Both the position numbers and the translations under genes were made by a program. Shown here one piece after another: positions 8,326-17,771 of a stretch of 64,000 bases of DNA. The stretch is from the NCBI RefSeq assembly GCF_007994135.1, contig NZ_VLKF01000001.1, positions 2,046,001 to 2,110,000 on the forward strand, read 5' to 3'. The stretch's first letter is position 1; every line of letters starts with the position of its first letter. This DNA is from Modestobacter roseus. GTDB lineage: Bacteria; Actinomycetota; Actinomycetes; Mycobacteriales; Geodermatophilaceae. The notes beneath the pieces are model-generated. The model did no database searches, was not told the DNA's origin, and worked only from the letters and a program-made list of their open reading frames with translations.

Positions 8326-9717
8326 TCAGGCGATCGCGGCGACCGCGCGGCGGGCGTCGCGGATGCAGGCCGGCACCCCGACGCCCTCGTAGGCGGCGCC
8401 GGCCACGGCGAGGCCGGGGACGGCGGCGACCGCCGACCGGACGGCGGCGACCCGCGCGGTGTGCCCGACGAGGTACTGCGGCAGCCCGTCGGTCCAGCGC
8501 ACCAGGTGGGTGTCGACCGGCTCCGGTCGGGCCAGGTCGAGCAGCTCGGCGACGTCGGCCACCACGGCGGCGGTCAGCTCGGCGTCGGTGCGGCGCAGGT
8601 CGGCGTCGTCGCCGGAGCGGCCCACCGACGAGCGGACCCGCAGCACTCCCCCGCCGGACAGGTGCGGCCACTTCGCTGAGGAGACGGTGACGCCCTTGAC
8701 CAGCCGGCCGGTCACCGGCGGCACCAGCAACCCCGACCCGGCGGGCACGTCCTGGGCGGGGAACGCCATCGCGACCACGGCCATCGACGCGTAGGGGATC
8801 CCGCGCAGTGGCTCCACCGCGTCGGGGGCGACGTCGGCCAGCAGCGCCGCGGTCGGCCCGGCCGGGGTGGCCAGCACGACGGCGTCGGCGGTCAGCTCCT
8901 CCCCCGACGCCAGCGTCACGGTGAAACCCGCGGCGGTCCGGGCCAGGCGCGCGGCGCGGGTGCCGAGCCGGACCTGCGCCCCGCTGGCCTCGACGAGCGC
9001 AGCGGGGAGCGACCCGATCCCCGGTTCGACGGTGACGAACACCGGGCCGTCGACGTCGCCGCGGCTGCGGGCCCCGGCGTCCCGCGCGGCGGTGGCCCCC
9101 TCGAGCACGGAGGTCGACCGCCGCAGGTGGGCGGCCAGCGCGGGCATGGTGGCGTCCAGGGAGAGCTCGTCGGGGCGGCCGGCGTACACGCCGCCGAGCA
9201 GCGGCTCCACCAGCCGGTCGACGACCTCGTCGCCGAGCCGCTCGCGCAGCAGCCGGCCCACGGAGACGTCGCCGTCCAGCTGCAGCGGCGGCAGGTCGGC
9301 CTCCGCGGCCACCCGGGCGACCCCGGCCGGGGTCAGCACGCCGTCCAGCCCCTCGGCGGAGGTGGGCACGCCCTGCACGGTGCCCGCGGGCAGCGCGAAG
9401 CGCCCCTCGGGCAGCACGATCGACGCCTGGGTGGTCTGCGGCGCCACGAGCTGGTCGCCCAGTCCGAGCTCCTGCACCAGATCGACCGCCTCCGGCACGC
9501 GGGCGAGCATCGCCTCCGGGCCGGTGTCGTACCACTGGCCGGCGAGCTCCACCCGGTCCAGCTTGCCGCCGAGCCGGCCGTCGGCCTCCAGTACCACGAT
9601 CTCGTCGTCGGGGTGCGTGCGGCGCCACTCCCACGCCGCGGCGAGGCCGGTGAGCCCGCCGCCCACGACCACGAGCCGGTGACCGCTCGCCGGGGTGGTG
9701 CGGGTGGGGGGCGTCAT
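8326..9717 (-). CDS. hemY: Coproporphyrinogen III / protoporphyrinogen oxidase (HemY/CgoX)
   Basis: A 463-residue FAD-dependent oxidase. The N-terminal dinucleotide-binding motif [15 protein letters not shown] is followed by [12 protein letters not shown], and the C-terminal FAD contact is [19 protein letters not shown]. It oxidises the porphyrinogen ring with O2. Because hemQ is adjacent, coproporphyrinogen III is the more likely substrate (CgoX role). Its ATG overlaps the hemE stop as ATGA, so hemE-hemY form an operon transcribed leftward. The M. tuberculosis hemE-hemY order is the same. Confidence 0.94.
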   Translation of the reverse strand: MTPPTRTTPASGHRLVVVGGGLTGLAAAWEWRRTHPDDEIVVLEADGRLGGKLDRVELAGQWYDTGPEAMLARVPEAVDLVQELGLGDQLVAPQTTQASIVLPEGRFALPAGTVQGVPTSAEGLDGVLTPAGVARVAAEADLPPLQLDGDVSVGRLLRERLGDEVVDRLVEPLLGGVYAGRPDELSLDATMPALAAHLRRSTSVLEGATAARDAGARSRGDVDGPVFVTVEPGIGSLPAALVEASGAQVRLGTRAARLARTAAGFTVTLASGEELTADAVVLATPAGPTAALLADVAPDAVEPLRGIPYASMAVVAMAFPAQDVPAGSGLLVPPVTGRLVKGVTVSSAKWPHLSGGGVLRVRSSVGRSGDDADLRRTDAELTAAVVADVAELLDLARPEPVDTHLVRWTDGLPQYLVGHTARVAAVRSAVAAVPGLAVAGAAYEGVGVPACIRDARRAVAAIA

Positions 9718-10778
9718 CGCGCGGTGAGCTCGTGCACCAGCTCGACCACCCGGGTCAGCGCATCCGGGTCGGTGTCCGGCAGCACGCCGTGGCCCAGGTT
9801 GAAGATGTGGCCGCGGGCGGCGCGGCCCTGCTCGACGACCCGGCGCACCTCGCGCTCCAGCGTCTCCCGGTCGGCCAGCAGCACCGCCGGGTCGAGGTTG
9901 CCCTGCAGCGAGTAGCCCGGCCCCACCCGGCGGGCGGCCTCGTCCAGCGGCACCCGCCAGTCGACGCCGACCACGTCCGCGCCGGCGTCACCGATCAGCG
10001 GCAGCAGCTCCCCGGTGCCGACGCCGAAGTGCACCTTCGGCACGTCCGCCTCGTCACCCGCCCGGCCCGCCCTGAGGCCGTCGAAGACCGCGCGCGAGTG
10101 CGGCAGCACCCGGGAGCCGTAGTCGGCGGCGGAGAGGACGCCGGCCCAGGAGTCGAACAGCTGGACGGCGCTGGCACCGTTGTCGACCTGCACGCGCAAG
10201 AAGGTCGCCGCGCTGACCGCCAGCCGCTCCAGCAGGCGCTGCCAGGCGGCCGGCTCGGCGTACATGAAGGCCTTGGTGCGGGCGTGCTCCTTGGAGGGGC
10301 CGCCCTCGATCAGGTAGGTGGCCAGCGTGAACGGCGCACCGGCGAAGCCGATCAGCGGCGTGGCGCCGAGCTCGGCGACCAGCCGGCGGACCGCGGTGGC
10401 GAGGAACTCCAGCTGCTCGGGCTCCAGCGCCGGCAGCGCGTCGACGTCGGCCACGCTGCGGATCGGCTGGGCCACCACCGGCCCGACGCCGGGCTTGATC
10501 TCGATGTCGACCCCGGCCACCACCAGCGGCAGCACGATGTCGGAGAAGAGGATCGCCGCGTCGACCCCGTGCCGGCGCACCGGCTGCAGGGTGATCTCGG
10601 TGACCAGGTCGGGGTCCTGACAGGCGGCCAGCATCGCGGTGCCCGCGCGCAGCGCCCGGTACTCGGGCAGCGAACGGCCCGCCTGGCGCATGAACCACAC
10701 GGGGGTGCGGGAGACCGGCAGGCCCCGTGCCGCCCGGACCAGATCGGAGTCGGCGGCCGGTGCCGCTGGGATGCCCAC
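9714..10778 (-). CDS. hemE: Uroporphyrinogen decarboxylase
   Basis: A 354-residue UroD that removes four carboxyl groups from uroporphyrinogen III to give coproporphyrinogen III, feeding HemY and HemQ. The family signature [16 protein letters not shown] is at about residue 26, with active-site Arg and the later Asp in [29 protein letters not shown] and [11 protein letters not shown] are also conserved. The GTG at 10778 is chosen for its GGAGG box 10 nt upstream; the ATG inside that leader is out of frame. First gene of the hemE-hemY operon, divergent from the DUF3000 gene. Confidence 0.95.
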   Translation of the reverse strand: MGIPAAPAADSDLVRAARGLPVSRTPVWFMRQAGRSLPEYRALRAGTAMLAACQDPDLVTEITLQPVRRHGVDAAILFSDIVLPLVVAGVDIEIKPGVGPVVAQPIRSVADVDALPALEPEQLEFLATAVRRLVAELGATPLIGFAGAPFTLATYLIEGGPSKEHARTKAFMYAEPAAWQRLLERLAVSAATFLRVQVDNGASAVQLFDSWAGVLSAADYGSRVLPHSRAVFDGLRAGRAGDEADVPKVHFGVGTGELLPLIGDAGADVVGVDWRVPLDEAARRVGPGYSLQGNLDPAVLLADRETLEREVRRVVEQGRAARGHIFNLGHGVLPDTDPDALTRVVELVHELTAR

Positions 10779-10931
10779 GGCTGCCCATCCTCCCAGACGC
10801 CGCAGGGGCCGCCTCCGGCGCCGTTGGTGAGGTCGCGGGGCCCACTCCGGGAGCCCACCGCCGAGGTCACGGGGAGGTCGCGCCGCGCGTCGGGCACTGG
10901 CGGACCGTCGTCCGCCACCTACCCTGCGGAC

Positions 10932-11558
10932 GTGGTACAGCAGCGCACGCGCGCGGAGCAGGGGCGACCGCCCGAGGACGCCCCGGCGCGCCCGCCCGAG
11001 TTCGAGGCCGCGCTCGCTGCCCTGGCCACCGTGCACCCCCGCCCGGAGGTGGAGCTGGAGCACATCCCGGCGCCGCAGCGGCTGGCGCCGTTCGCCGCCG
11101 CGATCGGCGCCCGGGTCGCGGCCCCCGACGACGCGGACGACGACCTGGCCAGCGGCCGGTTCATCCTGCTGCACGACCCCGAGGGCCACGAGGCCTGGGC
11201 GGGCACCACCCGCTGCGTCGGCTTCGTCTCGGCGCTGACCGACGAGCACCTGGTCGACGACGCGATGTTCTCCGACGTCGCCTGGAGCTGGCTGACCGAC
11301 GCGCTGGCCGACTCCGGTGCCCGGCACCACGCGGTGGGCGGCACCGTCACCCGCACCGCGTCCACCCGGTTCGGCTCGATCGCCGCGCCGGAGCACACCG
11401 TGGAGGTGGAGATCCGCGCTTCGTGGACCGCGCAGGACACCGACCTGGACCGCCACCTCACCGCCTGGCTGGAGGTGCTCGCCAACGCCGCCGGCCTGCC
11501 ACCGGCCGGGGTGCACCTGCTCGGCGTGAACGGGCGGGTCGACGACGACCACGCCTAG
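10932..11558 (+). CDS. DUF3000 family protein
   Basis: A 208-residue protein of the actinobacterial DUF3000 family (Rv2680 type), function unknown. Core segments are [52 protein letters not shown] and [10 protein letters not shown]. No membrane or metal motif is evident, so it is probably cytoplasmic. The GTG 10932 lies 6 nt after TACCCT (10920-10925), predicting a leaderless mRNA. It is divergent from hemE and lies upstream of the response regulator and RNase D genes, as DUF3000 and RNase D do in M. tuberculosis. Confidence 0.9.
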   Translation: MVQQRTRAEQGRPPEDAPARPPEFEAALAALATVHPRPEVELEHIPAPQRLAPFAAAIGARVAAPDDADDDLASGRFILLHDPEGHEAWAGTTRCVGFVSALTDEHLVDDAMFSDVAWSWLTDALADSGARHHAVGGTVTRTASTRFGSIAAPEHTVEVEIRASWTAQDTDLDRHLTAWLEVLANAAGLPPAGVHLLGVNGRVDDDHA

Positions 11559-11683
11559 ACTCTCCCGCGTACTCCACTCGGCGTAACGGTTCTGCGGCCG
11601 AGTGATCGGACACGCCGGACGGGGAGCCGGCCTGGTCGCCCTGCGGCCGGGTCACCCGCATCCGGCCCGCGGCGGGAGGGTCG

Positions 11684-12406
11684 ATGGGGGCAGGTGGGGC
11701 GGCGGCCGGGTCGTGGCCCGACGGCGCACTCTTCGGTCCGCACGCCGGCGCGCTCGTCGTCGACCCCTCGCCCCTGCTGCGCGAGGCGCTGACCGGTCGC
11801 CTGCGCGCGCTGGGCGCCCGGGAGGTCGAGGAGGCCGCCTCGCTCGAGGAGGCCCGGGTGCGGGCGCACGTCTCCGGGCCGCGGGCACTGTGCGTGCTGG
11901 AGGTCGACCTGCCCGAGACCGGGCCGGAGACCGCCGGGCGCGGCGGGGACCCGGGGCGCGGGCTGGAGCTGCTCCCGACCCTGCGCACGGAGGGCTGGCC
12001 GGTGACCGTGGTGCTGACCGCCGTCACCGAACCGGCGGTGGTGCGCACCGCTTTCCTGGCCGGCGTCCAGGGGTACCTGCTGAAGACCAGCCCGCTGGCC
12101 GTGCTCACCGACGGGCTGCGTGCTTCGCTGTCCGGCGAGGTGTACGCCGACCCGGGGATCGCCAGCAGCCTCGCGCAGGGGCTGACGCAGAGCGGCGTCG
12201 CGGAGGCCGTCGGCGAGCTCTCCCCGCGTGAGCGGGACATCCTGCGGCTGGTGGCCGACGGGCACACGAACAAGGAGATCGGCGAGAAGGTGGACCTGTC
12301 CGCACTGACCGTGAAGAGCCACCTGGCGCGCATCGCGCGCAAGCTGGGCACCGGCGACCGGGCGCACATGGTGGCGCTCGGCATCCGTTCGGGGGTCATC
12401 AACTGA
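11684..12406 (+). CDS. Orphan response regulator, NarL/FixJ (LuxR) type
   Basis: A 240-residue protein with a receiver-like domain (about residues 20-140) and a LuxR helix-turn-helix (about 175-238). Receiver residues are VVDPSPLLRE (acidic patch reduced to one Asp), LEVDLPET (candidate phospho-acceptor Asp), VVLTAV (Thr) and YLLKTSP (Lys). The DNA-binding part is LSPRERDILRLVADGHTNKEIGEKV followed by TVKSHLARI. No histidine kinase is nearby. Its TGA overlaps a CTG that probably starts RNase D, so the two are coupled. The reduced acidic patch makes classical phosphorylation uncertain. Confidence 0.85.
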   Translation: MGAGGAAAGSWPDGALFGPHAGALVVDPSPLLREALTGRLRALGAREVEEAASLEEARVRAHVSGPRALCVLEVDLPETGPETAGRGGDPGRGLELLPTLRTEGWPVTVVLTAVTEPAVVRTAFLAGVQGYLLKTSPLAVLTDGLRASLSGEVYADPGIASSLAQGLTQSGVAEAVGELSPRERDILRLVADGHTNKEIGEKVDLSALTVKSHLARIARKLGTGDRAHMVALGIRSGVIN

Positions 12407-13671
12407 GCACCGACCCGCAGCCCCTCGAGGACGCCGTCCCCGCTGGCGCTGCCGCTGAGGACTCCGCCGCCGAGGACACGGCGACCCCGCTGCTCGCCCC
12501 GCGCGACGGGCTGCCCCCGGTCGTCGAGACCTCGACGGCGCTGGTGGCCTACGCCGACGCGCTGGCCGCCGGCACCGGGCCGGTCGCCGTCGACGCCGAG
12601 CGGGCGTCGGGCTACCGGTACGGGCAGCGCGCCTACCTGGTGCAACTGCGCCGCGCGGGCGCCGGCACCGGCCTCATCGACCCGGTGCCGCTGCCGGACC
12701 TGTCGGTGCTGCAGGCCGCGATCGCCGACGCCGAGTGGGTGCTGCACGCCGCCAACCAGGACCTCCCGTCACTGGCGGAGATCGGGCTGGTCCCGGCCCG
12801 GCTGTTCGACACCGAGCTGGCGGCGCGGCTGGCCGGCCTGCCCCGCGTCGGCCTGGGCGCCGTGGTCGAGTCGCTGCTGGGCTTCCGGCTGGAGAAGGGG
12901 CACTCGGCCGCCGACTGGAGCACCCGCCCGCTGCCGGAGGACTGGCTGGTCTACGCCGCGCTGGACGTCGAGGTGCTGGTCGACCTGCGCGACGCGCTCG
13001 CCGCGCTGCTCGAGGAGCAGGGCAAGACCGAGTGGGCCCGGCAGGAGTTCGACGCGATCCTCGCCGCCGGCCCGCCCGCGCCCAAGGCCGACCCGTGGCG
13101 GCGGACCTCGGGCATGCACGGCCTGCGCAGCCGCCGGCAGCTGGGCATGCTGCGGTCGCTGTGGCAGGCCCGCGACGACCTGGCCCGCCGCCGTGACGTC
13201 GCGCCCGGGCGGGTGCTGCCCGATGCGGCGATGGTCTCCGCGGTGCAGGCCGACCCGGCGAACGAGGGCGCCCTGCTGGAGCTGCCGGTGTTCCGCGGCC
13301 GGGCCAACCGCAAGCTGGTGAGCACCTGGTTCGGGGCGCTGACCCGCGGGCGCGAACTGCCGGAGACCGAGCTGCCGCTGCACAGCAAGCCCGGGGACGG
13401 CCCGCCGCCGGTGAACCGCTGGGCCGACCGCGACCCGGCGGCCGCCGCCCGGCTCAAGGCCGCCCGCGCCGGGCTCGCGCAGGTCTCGGAGCAGTGGTCG
13501 GTGCCGGTGGAGAACCTGCTCTCCCCCGACCTGGTCCGCCGGCTGATGTGGACCCCGCCGACGCCGGCCGACACAGACGCCGTCGCCACCGCGCTGCGTG
13601 CCGGCGGTGCCCGCGAGTGGCAGGTCGGGCTGACCGGCGAGCTGCTCACCGACGCTATCGCCCAGGGCTGA
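12403..13671 (+). CDS. rnd: Ribonuclease D (3'-5' exonuclease with HRDC domain)
   Basis: A 422-residue DEDD exonuclease. Motifs are VDAERASGY (D and E), LHAANQDLPSL (Asp) and YAALDVEVLVDL (Tyr..Asp), with an HRDC-type helical domain from about residue 240. It would trim the 3' ends of structured RNAs. There is no ATG, GTG or TTG upstream of 12544 that keeps the frame, yet conserved family sequence (PLLAPRDGLPPVVET) lies before 12544. The best start is a rare CTG at 12403 (LSTDPQPLED), overlapping the previous TGA as CTGA. If only standard starts are allowed, the gene is 12544-13671. Confidence 0.85.
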   Translation: MSTDPQPLEDAVPAGAAAEDSAAEDTATPLLAPRDGLPPVVETSTALVAYADALAAGTGPVAVDAERASGYRYGQRAYLVQLRRAGAGTGLIDPVPLPDLSVLQAAIADAEWVLHAANQDLPSLAEIGLVPARLFDTELAARLAGLPRVGLGAVVESLLGFRLEKGHSAADWSTRPLPEDWLVYAALDVEVLVDLRDALAALLEEQGKTEWARQEFDAILAAGPPAPKADPWRRTSGMHGLRSRRQLGMLRSLWQARDDLARRRDVAPGRVLPDAAMVSAVQADPANEGALLELPVFRGRANRKLVSTWFGALTRGRELPETELPLHSKPGDGPPPVNRWADRDPAAAARLKAARAGLAQVSEQWSVPVENLLSPDLVRRLMWTPPTPADTDAVATALRAGGAREWQVGLTGELLTDAIAQG

Positions 13672-13693
13672 CGCCCCGGTCGAGCGGCCGGCC

Positions 13694-14161
13694 TCAGCCC
13701 CTCGCGGGGTCGGCCAGCCTGGTCCGCAGCTCGCGGACCAGGCGGCGGGGGTCGTCGGCGAACAGCGCGACCGCCGTGGCCGGCAGCGGCTGCCCGTCCA
13801 GGGTGACGGACGCGCCGGGGCGCACCGTCAGCCGGACGCTGGTCTCGCCCATGACGCTCAGCGCGACCTGGTCGTCGGTGACCTCCAGGTTCCAGTAGAC
13901 CGGGCGGGGCAGCGCCGCCTCGGCGCCGGCGAGCACGGCACTCCCCCGGCTGCCCCCACCCTGCCGGATCCGCCGGTAGGCGCCGCGGAACAGCGCCGCC
14001 TCGGCGAGGAACACCCCGGCGAGGAGCACCTCCAGCACGACGGCGACGACCACCGCGGTGCGGACGGGGAGCACGTCGGCGACCACGAGCCCGACCTGGA
14101 CCAGCGGGACGAGCACGGCGAGCCAGGGCGCCACCCGCCGCAGCAGCTGCCTGGTCCGCAT
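13694..14161 (-). CDS. Membrane protein of unknown function
   Basis: A 155-residue protein with two adjacent membrane segments near the N-terminus (APWLAVLVPLVQVGLVVADVL and AVVVAVVLEVLLAGVFLAEAALF). A soluble beta-rich domain of about 90 residues follows (YWNLEVTDDQVALSVMGETSVRLTV). I do not recognise the family; it looks like a small bacterial-PH-type domain anchored to the membrane. ATG 14161 has GGGGGTGG upstream; a GTG at 14221 is the longer option. It is convergent with RNase D and lies downstream of the ABC operon terminator. Confidence 0.65.
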   Translation of the reverse strand: MRTRQLLRRVAPWLAVLVPLVQVGLVVADVLPVRTAVVVAVVLEVLLAGVFLAEAALFRGAYRRIRQGGGSRGSAVLAGAEAALPRPVYWNLEVTDDQVALSVMGETSVRLTVRPGASVTLDGQPLPATAVALFADDPRRLVRELRTRLADPARG

Positions 14162-14225
14162 CGCCACCCCCGCGCCGGTGCCGACACCGTAGCGGACGTT
14201 CCCGTCCGATGGGGCGGACACGGCG

Positions 14226-14262
14226 GAGGGGCGGCCACCGGGATCCCCGGTGACCGCCCCTC
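14226..14262 (-). terminator. Terminator of the sugar ABC transporter operon
   Basis: Arms 14226-14242 and 14246-14262 form a stem of about 16 bp, with one mismatch, around ATC. It begins 26 nt after the permease stop on the minus strand. T-rich sequence is absent, as is usual in this GC-rich genome. Confidence 0.75.
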
Positions 14263-14287
14263 GCGATCGGTGGTGCGCGCCGGAGCG

Positions 14288-15574
14288 CTAACTTCGCCCG
14301 GCGGCCGCGCGGCGGCGGGCCAGGGCGTCCACGGAGGCGGCGAGCAGCAGCACGCCACCGGTGATGATGTAGTTCAGGTACGCCGACACGCCCAGCAGCC
14401 CGAGGCCGTTGTCGATGATGGCGATCACCAGGCCACCGAGCACCGCGTCCCGCACCCGACCCCGGCCACCGAAGAGGCTGGTGCCACCGATGACCGCCGC
14501 GCCCACCGCGTAGAGCAGGGTGTTGCCGCCACCGGAGCCGGGCGTCACCGAGCTGAGCCGGGCCGCCGCCACCAGACCGCTGACCGCGGCCATGGAGGAG
14601 GACAGCACGAACACCATGATCCGGATCCGGACGACGTTGATACCGGCCCGGCGGGCGGCCTCCTTGTTGCCACCGACCGCGTACACGTGCCGGCCGAACG
14701 TGGTGCGGCCGAGCAGGAAGGTCAGCGCGAGCAGCAGGATGACGACGACCGGGATGGCGTACGGGATGCCCTGGAGGTCGATCGCGGCCGACAGCGCACG
14801 GTCGGCGTTGAGGATGGCGGTCAGCCCCACGACGACGACCGCGATGAGTGCGATGCGGGCCAGCACGATGCCCAGCGGCTGGGTCGTCAGCCCCTCGGCG
14901 TTCTGCCGCCGCCAGCGGTTCAGCGTGAGCGCCGCGTAGAGCACGATGACCGCGGCGGCGAGCACCCAGCCGATCCCGACCGGGATGTAGCTGTTGGTCA
15001 GCGCCCGGATGACGTCGTCCCGGATCGGCACCGTGCCGCCCTGGCCGATGATCCGCAGCGTGACCCCCTGGAAGGCGAGGAACAGCGCCAGGGTCACCAC
15101 GAACGACGGGATGCCGATCATCGCGACCAGCGTGCCGGTGAACAGACCGATCACCGCGCCGGTGAGCAGCGCCGCCAGCACCGCGATGTACCAGGGGACG
15201 CCGACCTCGGCGAGCAGCTGGGCCAGCACCGCGGCACACACGCCGCTGACCACCCCGGCGGAGAGGTCGATGTCGCCCAGCAGCAGCACCCAGACCAGGC
15301 CCATCGCCAGCAGGGTGATGGGCGCGGCCTGGATCAGCAGGTTGGTGATGTTCAGCGGGGTCAGGAACGTCTCGGGCCGCAGCGAGAAGAACAGCGCCGT
15401 GAGCACGACGATGCCCAGCACCGCGGGCAGCGCGCCGAGGTCGCCGCCGCGGAGGCGGTCGAGGTAGCCGCGCACGGCGCCGCCGACGGTGCCGTCGGAA
15501 CGGTCGTTCTCGAAGCCGGAGGGCGCCGACTCGCCGGGCTCGACGTCGCTGGTGGGGACGGTGTTGCTCGCCAT
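14288..15574 (-). CDS. Sugar ABC transporter permease (XylH type)
   Basis: A 428-residue permease of the ribose/xylose class (BPD_transp_2). After a hydrophilic N-terminus of about 45 residues come about ten membrane segments. The conserved cytoplasmic loop GRHVYAVGGNKEAARRAGI (about residue 300) contacts the ATPase. GLVWVLLLGDIDLSAG and YAVGAAVIGGTSLFGGRG are family hallmarks. With the upstream ATPase and xylose-type binding protein it forms an importer. The start is one base from the ATPase stop, so translation is coupled. Substrate is probably a pentose or related sugar; the binding protein resembles XylF. Confidence 0.9.
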   Translation of the reverse strand: MASNTVPTSDVEPGESAPSGFENDRSDGTVGGAVRGYLDRLRGGDLGALPAVLGIVVLTALFFSLRPETFLTPLNITNLLIQAAPITLLAMGLVWVLLLGDIDLSAGVVSGVCAAVLAQLLAEVGVPWYIAVLAALLTGAVIGLFTGTLVAMIGIPSFVVTLALFLAFQGVTLRIIGQGGTVPIRDDVIRALTNSYIPVGIGWVLAAAVIVLYAALTLNRWRRQNAEGLTTQPLGIVLARIALIAVVVVGLTAILNADRALSAAIDLQGIPYAIPVVVILLLALTFLLGRTTFGRHVYAVGGNKEAARRAGINVVRIRIMVFVLSSSMAAVSGLVAAARLSSVTPGSGGGNTLLYAVGAAVIGGTSLFGGRGRVRDAVLGGLVIAIIDNGLGLLGVSAYLNYIITGGVLLLAASVDALARRRAAAGRS

Positions 15575-15575
15575 G

Positions 15576-16370
15576 TCAGGCCCCCTCGAAGACGGACTGG
15601 TCCAGGCCCAGGTCGCCGGAGCGCCCGGACGTGATGAGCTCGATGACCTGCGTCCGGTCCACCTCGGAGATCGGGACGTCGGCCGCCATCCGGCCGAGGT
15701 ACAGCGCGGCCACCCGGTCGGCGACCTCGAAGACGTCGACCATGTTGTGGGTGATGAACAGGACGGCGTGACCGGTGTCGGCCAGGCGCCGGACCAGGTC
15801 GAGCACCTGGCGGGTCTGCGCGACGCCGAGGGCGGCGGTCGGCTCGTCGAGGATGACGAGCTTGGACTCCCACAGCACGGCCTTGGCGATGGCCACGGTC
15901 TGCCGCTGGCCGCCGGAGAGGCTGGAGACCAGCTGCCGCACCGACTTGAGGGTGCGCACCGAGAGCGTGGTCAGCGTGTCCTTGGCCGCCTGCTCCATGG
16001 ACACCTCGTCGAGCACGGCGCCCTTGGTCCGCTCGCGGCCGAGGAACATGTTCTGGACGACGTCGAGGTTGTCGGCCAGCGCGAGGTCCTGGTAGACGAC
16101 CTCGATGCCCAGGTGCGCGGCATCCCGGGGCCCGGTGACCTGCACCCGCTCGCCGTCGAACCAGAACTCACCGCTGTCGATCGGGTGGATGCCCGCGATC
16201 GACTTGATCAACGTGCTCTTGCCGGCGCCGTTGTCGCCGACGAGCGCGGTCACCGAACCCGGGTAGACCTTCAGGTCGACCCCGTGCAGCACCTGGTTGG
16301 CGCCGAAGCTCTTGGTCACCCCGCGCAGTTCGAGGATCGGGGCACCGTCCTCGGACCTCGGAACGGACAT
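15576..16370 (-). CDS. Sugar ABC transporter ATP-binding protein (single domain)
   Basis: A 264-residue ABC ATPase. Walker A is GDNGAGKST (about residue 41), the signature is LSGGQRQTVAIA, and Walker B is LVILDEPTAAL; the switch His is in FITHNM. E. coli XylG and RbsA have two fused ATPase domains, but this one has a single domain, so it should work as a homodimer. That is common in actinobacterial XylFGH systems. It follows the binding-protein gene after a strong hairpin (16399-16428), which may keep expression of the ATPase and permease below that of the binding protein. Confidence 0.92.
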   Translation of the reverse strand: MSVPRSEDGAPILELRGVTKSFGANQVLHGVDLKVYPGSVTALVGDNGAGKSTLIKSIAGIHPIDSGEFWFDGERVQVTGPRDAAHLGIEVVYQDLALADNLDVVQNMFLGRERTKGAVLDEVSMEQAAKDTLTTLSVRTLKSVRQLVSSLSGGQRQTVAIAKAVLWESKLVILDEPTAALGVAQTRQVLDLVRRLADTGHAVLFITHNMVDVFEVADRVAALYLGRMAADVPISEVDRTQVIELITSGRSGDLGLDQSVFEGA

Positions 16371-16398
16371 GCGTGGTCCTCCCTGGGAACACGACTGC

Positions 16399-16428
16399 GG
16401 GGCGCCCTCCGCGAACGGAGGGCGCCCC
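16399..16428 (-). promoter_or_regulatory. Intercistronic hairpin between binding protein and ATPase genes
   Basis: A perfect 13-bp GC stem (arms 16399-16411 and 16416-16428) with a tetraloop sits 14 nt past the binding-protein stop. Such hairpins often protect or partly terminate the upstream message, giving more binding protein than transporter. Confidence 0.75.
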
Positions 16429-16442
16429 GAGACGGAGTGGGC

Positions 16443-17540
16443 TTACTGGATGCCGAGTTCGGTGCAGGCGGCGGCGTACTCGCCGGTGCACAGGTCCTCA
16501 GCGCTGACCTGGCCGTCCTCGACGACCTGGCTGACGTTGTCGCGGGTGATCGTGACCGGGTCGAGCAGCACCGAGGGCACCGTGCGGTCACCCTCGGGGT
16601 CCTCGGACTCGCCGTTGATGATCGACGGGTCCTCCTCGCCGTTGATCAGCGCGATGGCCAGCTCGGCCAGCGCGTTGGCCTCCTCGGCCGCCGGCTTGTA
16701 GACCGTCATGCACTGGCGGTTGGCGAGGATGTTCTGCAGGCCCTCGACTGAGGCGTCCTGCCCGGTGACCGGGACCTGGCCGGCCTGGTTGTTGCGCGCC
16801 AGCACCTGGATGACGGCGTTGGCCAGCGTGTCGTTGGCCGCCAGGACGCCCTGGATGTCGCCACCCTGCTGGGTGTACATCTGCTCGAAGATGGTCAGCG
16901 CCTCGGTGGGCTCCCAGCCGGGCACGGCCTGCTCGGCGACCTGGGTGTACTGGGTCATCGGGTCGAGCACCTCGTGCGCACCGTTGGAGAACGAGGTGGC
17001 GTTGCTGTCGTCGGGCGAGCCGTTGAGGAAGGCGATGTTCGCCGGCTCGTCGCCCAGGCAGTCGGCCAGGCCCTGACCCTGGAGCCGGCCGACCTCGGTG
17101 TTGTCGAAGGAGACGTAGTACTCGGCCGAGCCACCGAGGGTGAGCCGGTCGTAGTCGATCGTCGCCACGCCCTGCTGGGCGGCCTGGTCCTGGATCTGGG
17201 CGCCGGAGGCGTTGTCCAGGTTGACGATCGCCAGCACGGTCGCGCCGTTGGTGATCATCTGGTTGGCGATCGTCTGCATCTGCTGCGCGTCGCCCTGCGC
17301 GTTCTGGATGTCGTACTCGACGCCGGCCTCCTCGAAGGCGGCCTCCAGCAGGGGGCGGTCGAAGGACTCCCAGCGCGGGGAGGACTCGGTGTCGGGGAGG
17401 ATCACGCCGACCTTGCCCTCGGCCTGGGCGTCGCCGCCACCACTCCCGCCGGTGCTGCCACCGTCGTCACCGCCGCAGGCGGCGAGGGGGAACACGAGGG
17501 AGGCTGCGAGAGCAGTCATCAGGGTGCGCCGTCGCGCCAT
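16443..17540 (-). CDS. Xylose-type sugar-binding lipoprotein
   Basis: A 365-residue periplasmic-binding-protein-fold protein (Peripla_BP_4). The lipoprotein signal is MARRRTLMTALAASLVFPLAAC, and the Cys of LAAC would be lipidated. A Gly/Ser-rich linker follows, then KVGVILPDTESSPRWESFDRPLLEAAFEEAG, closely like XylF. VLAANDTLANAVIQVL and VPVTGQDASVEGLQNI are sugar-contact regions. It would deliver the sugar to the permease. ATG 17540 is preferred, with GCAGGAAAG 3 nt upstream; ATG 17555 is the alternative. First gene of the operon. Confidence 0.92.
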   Translation of the reverse strand: MARRRTLMTALAASLVFPLAACGGDDGGSTGGSGGGDAQAEGKVGVILPDTESSPRWESFDRPLLEAAFEEAGVEYDIQNAQGDAQQMQTIANQMITNGATVLAIVNLDNASGAQIQDQAAQQGVATIDYDRLTLGGSAEYYVSFDNTEVGRLQGQGLADCLGDEPANIAFLNGSPDDSNATSFSNGAHEVLDPMTQYTQVAEQAVPGWEPTEALTIFEQMYTQQGGDIQGVLAANDTLANAVIQVLARNNQAGQVPVTGQDASVEGLQNILANRQCMTVYKPAAEEANALAELAIALINGEEDPSIINGESEDPEGDRTVPSVLLDPVTITRDNVSQVVEDGQVSAEDLCTGEYAAACTELGIQ

Positions 17541-17771
17541 GAGCTTTCCTGCCATTTCGTCGAGTTTCCGGAAAGTGCCGTGGGGGATCGTGCGCTCCCT
17601 CACATGTGGTGGCAAGCACACTGCCGGACCGTTGCCGGACCGTGATCCAGAACCGCGCGGCCCGGTCACCCCGACGGGGGTGGCACTCGCCCTCTCGGTT
17701 ACCAATGGGTAACTTCGGCGACGGCCGGCTCGCCCCCCGATCCGGCGCCCGGACTCGACGCGGAGGTCTGC

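Noticed and set aside
13494..13898. Plus-strand 134-residue frame across the RNase D end
   Set aside because: It overlaps RNase D and the convergent membrane gene in a shadow frame and shows no domain.
17541..17771. Possible riboswitch upstream of the sugar-binding gene
   Set aside because: No known aptamer core was recognised; only divergent promoter sequence is likely.
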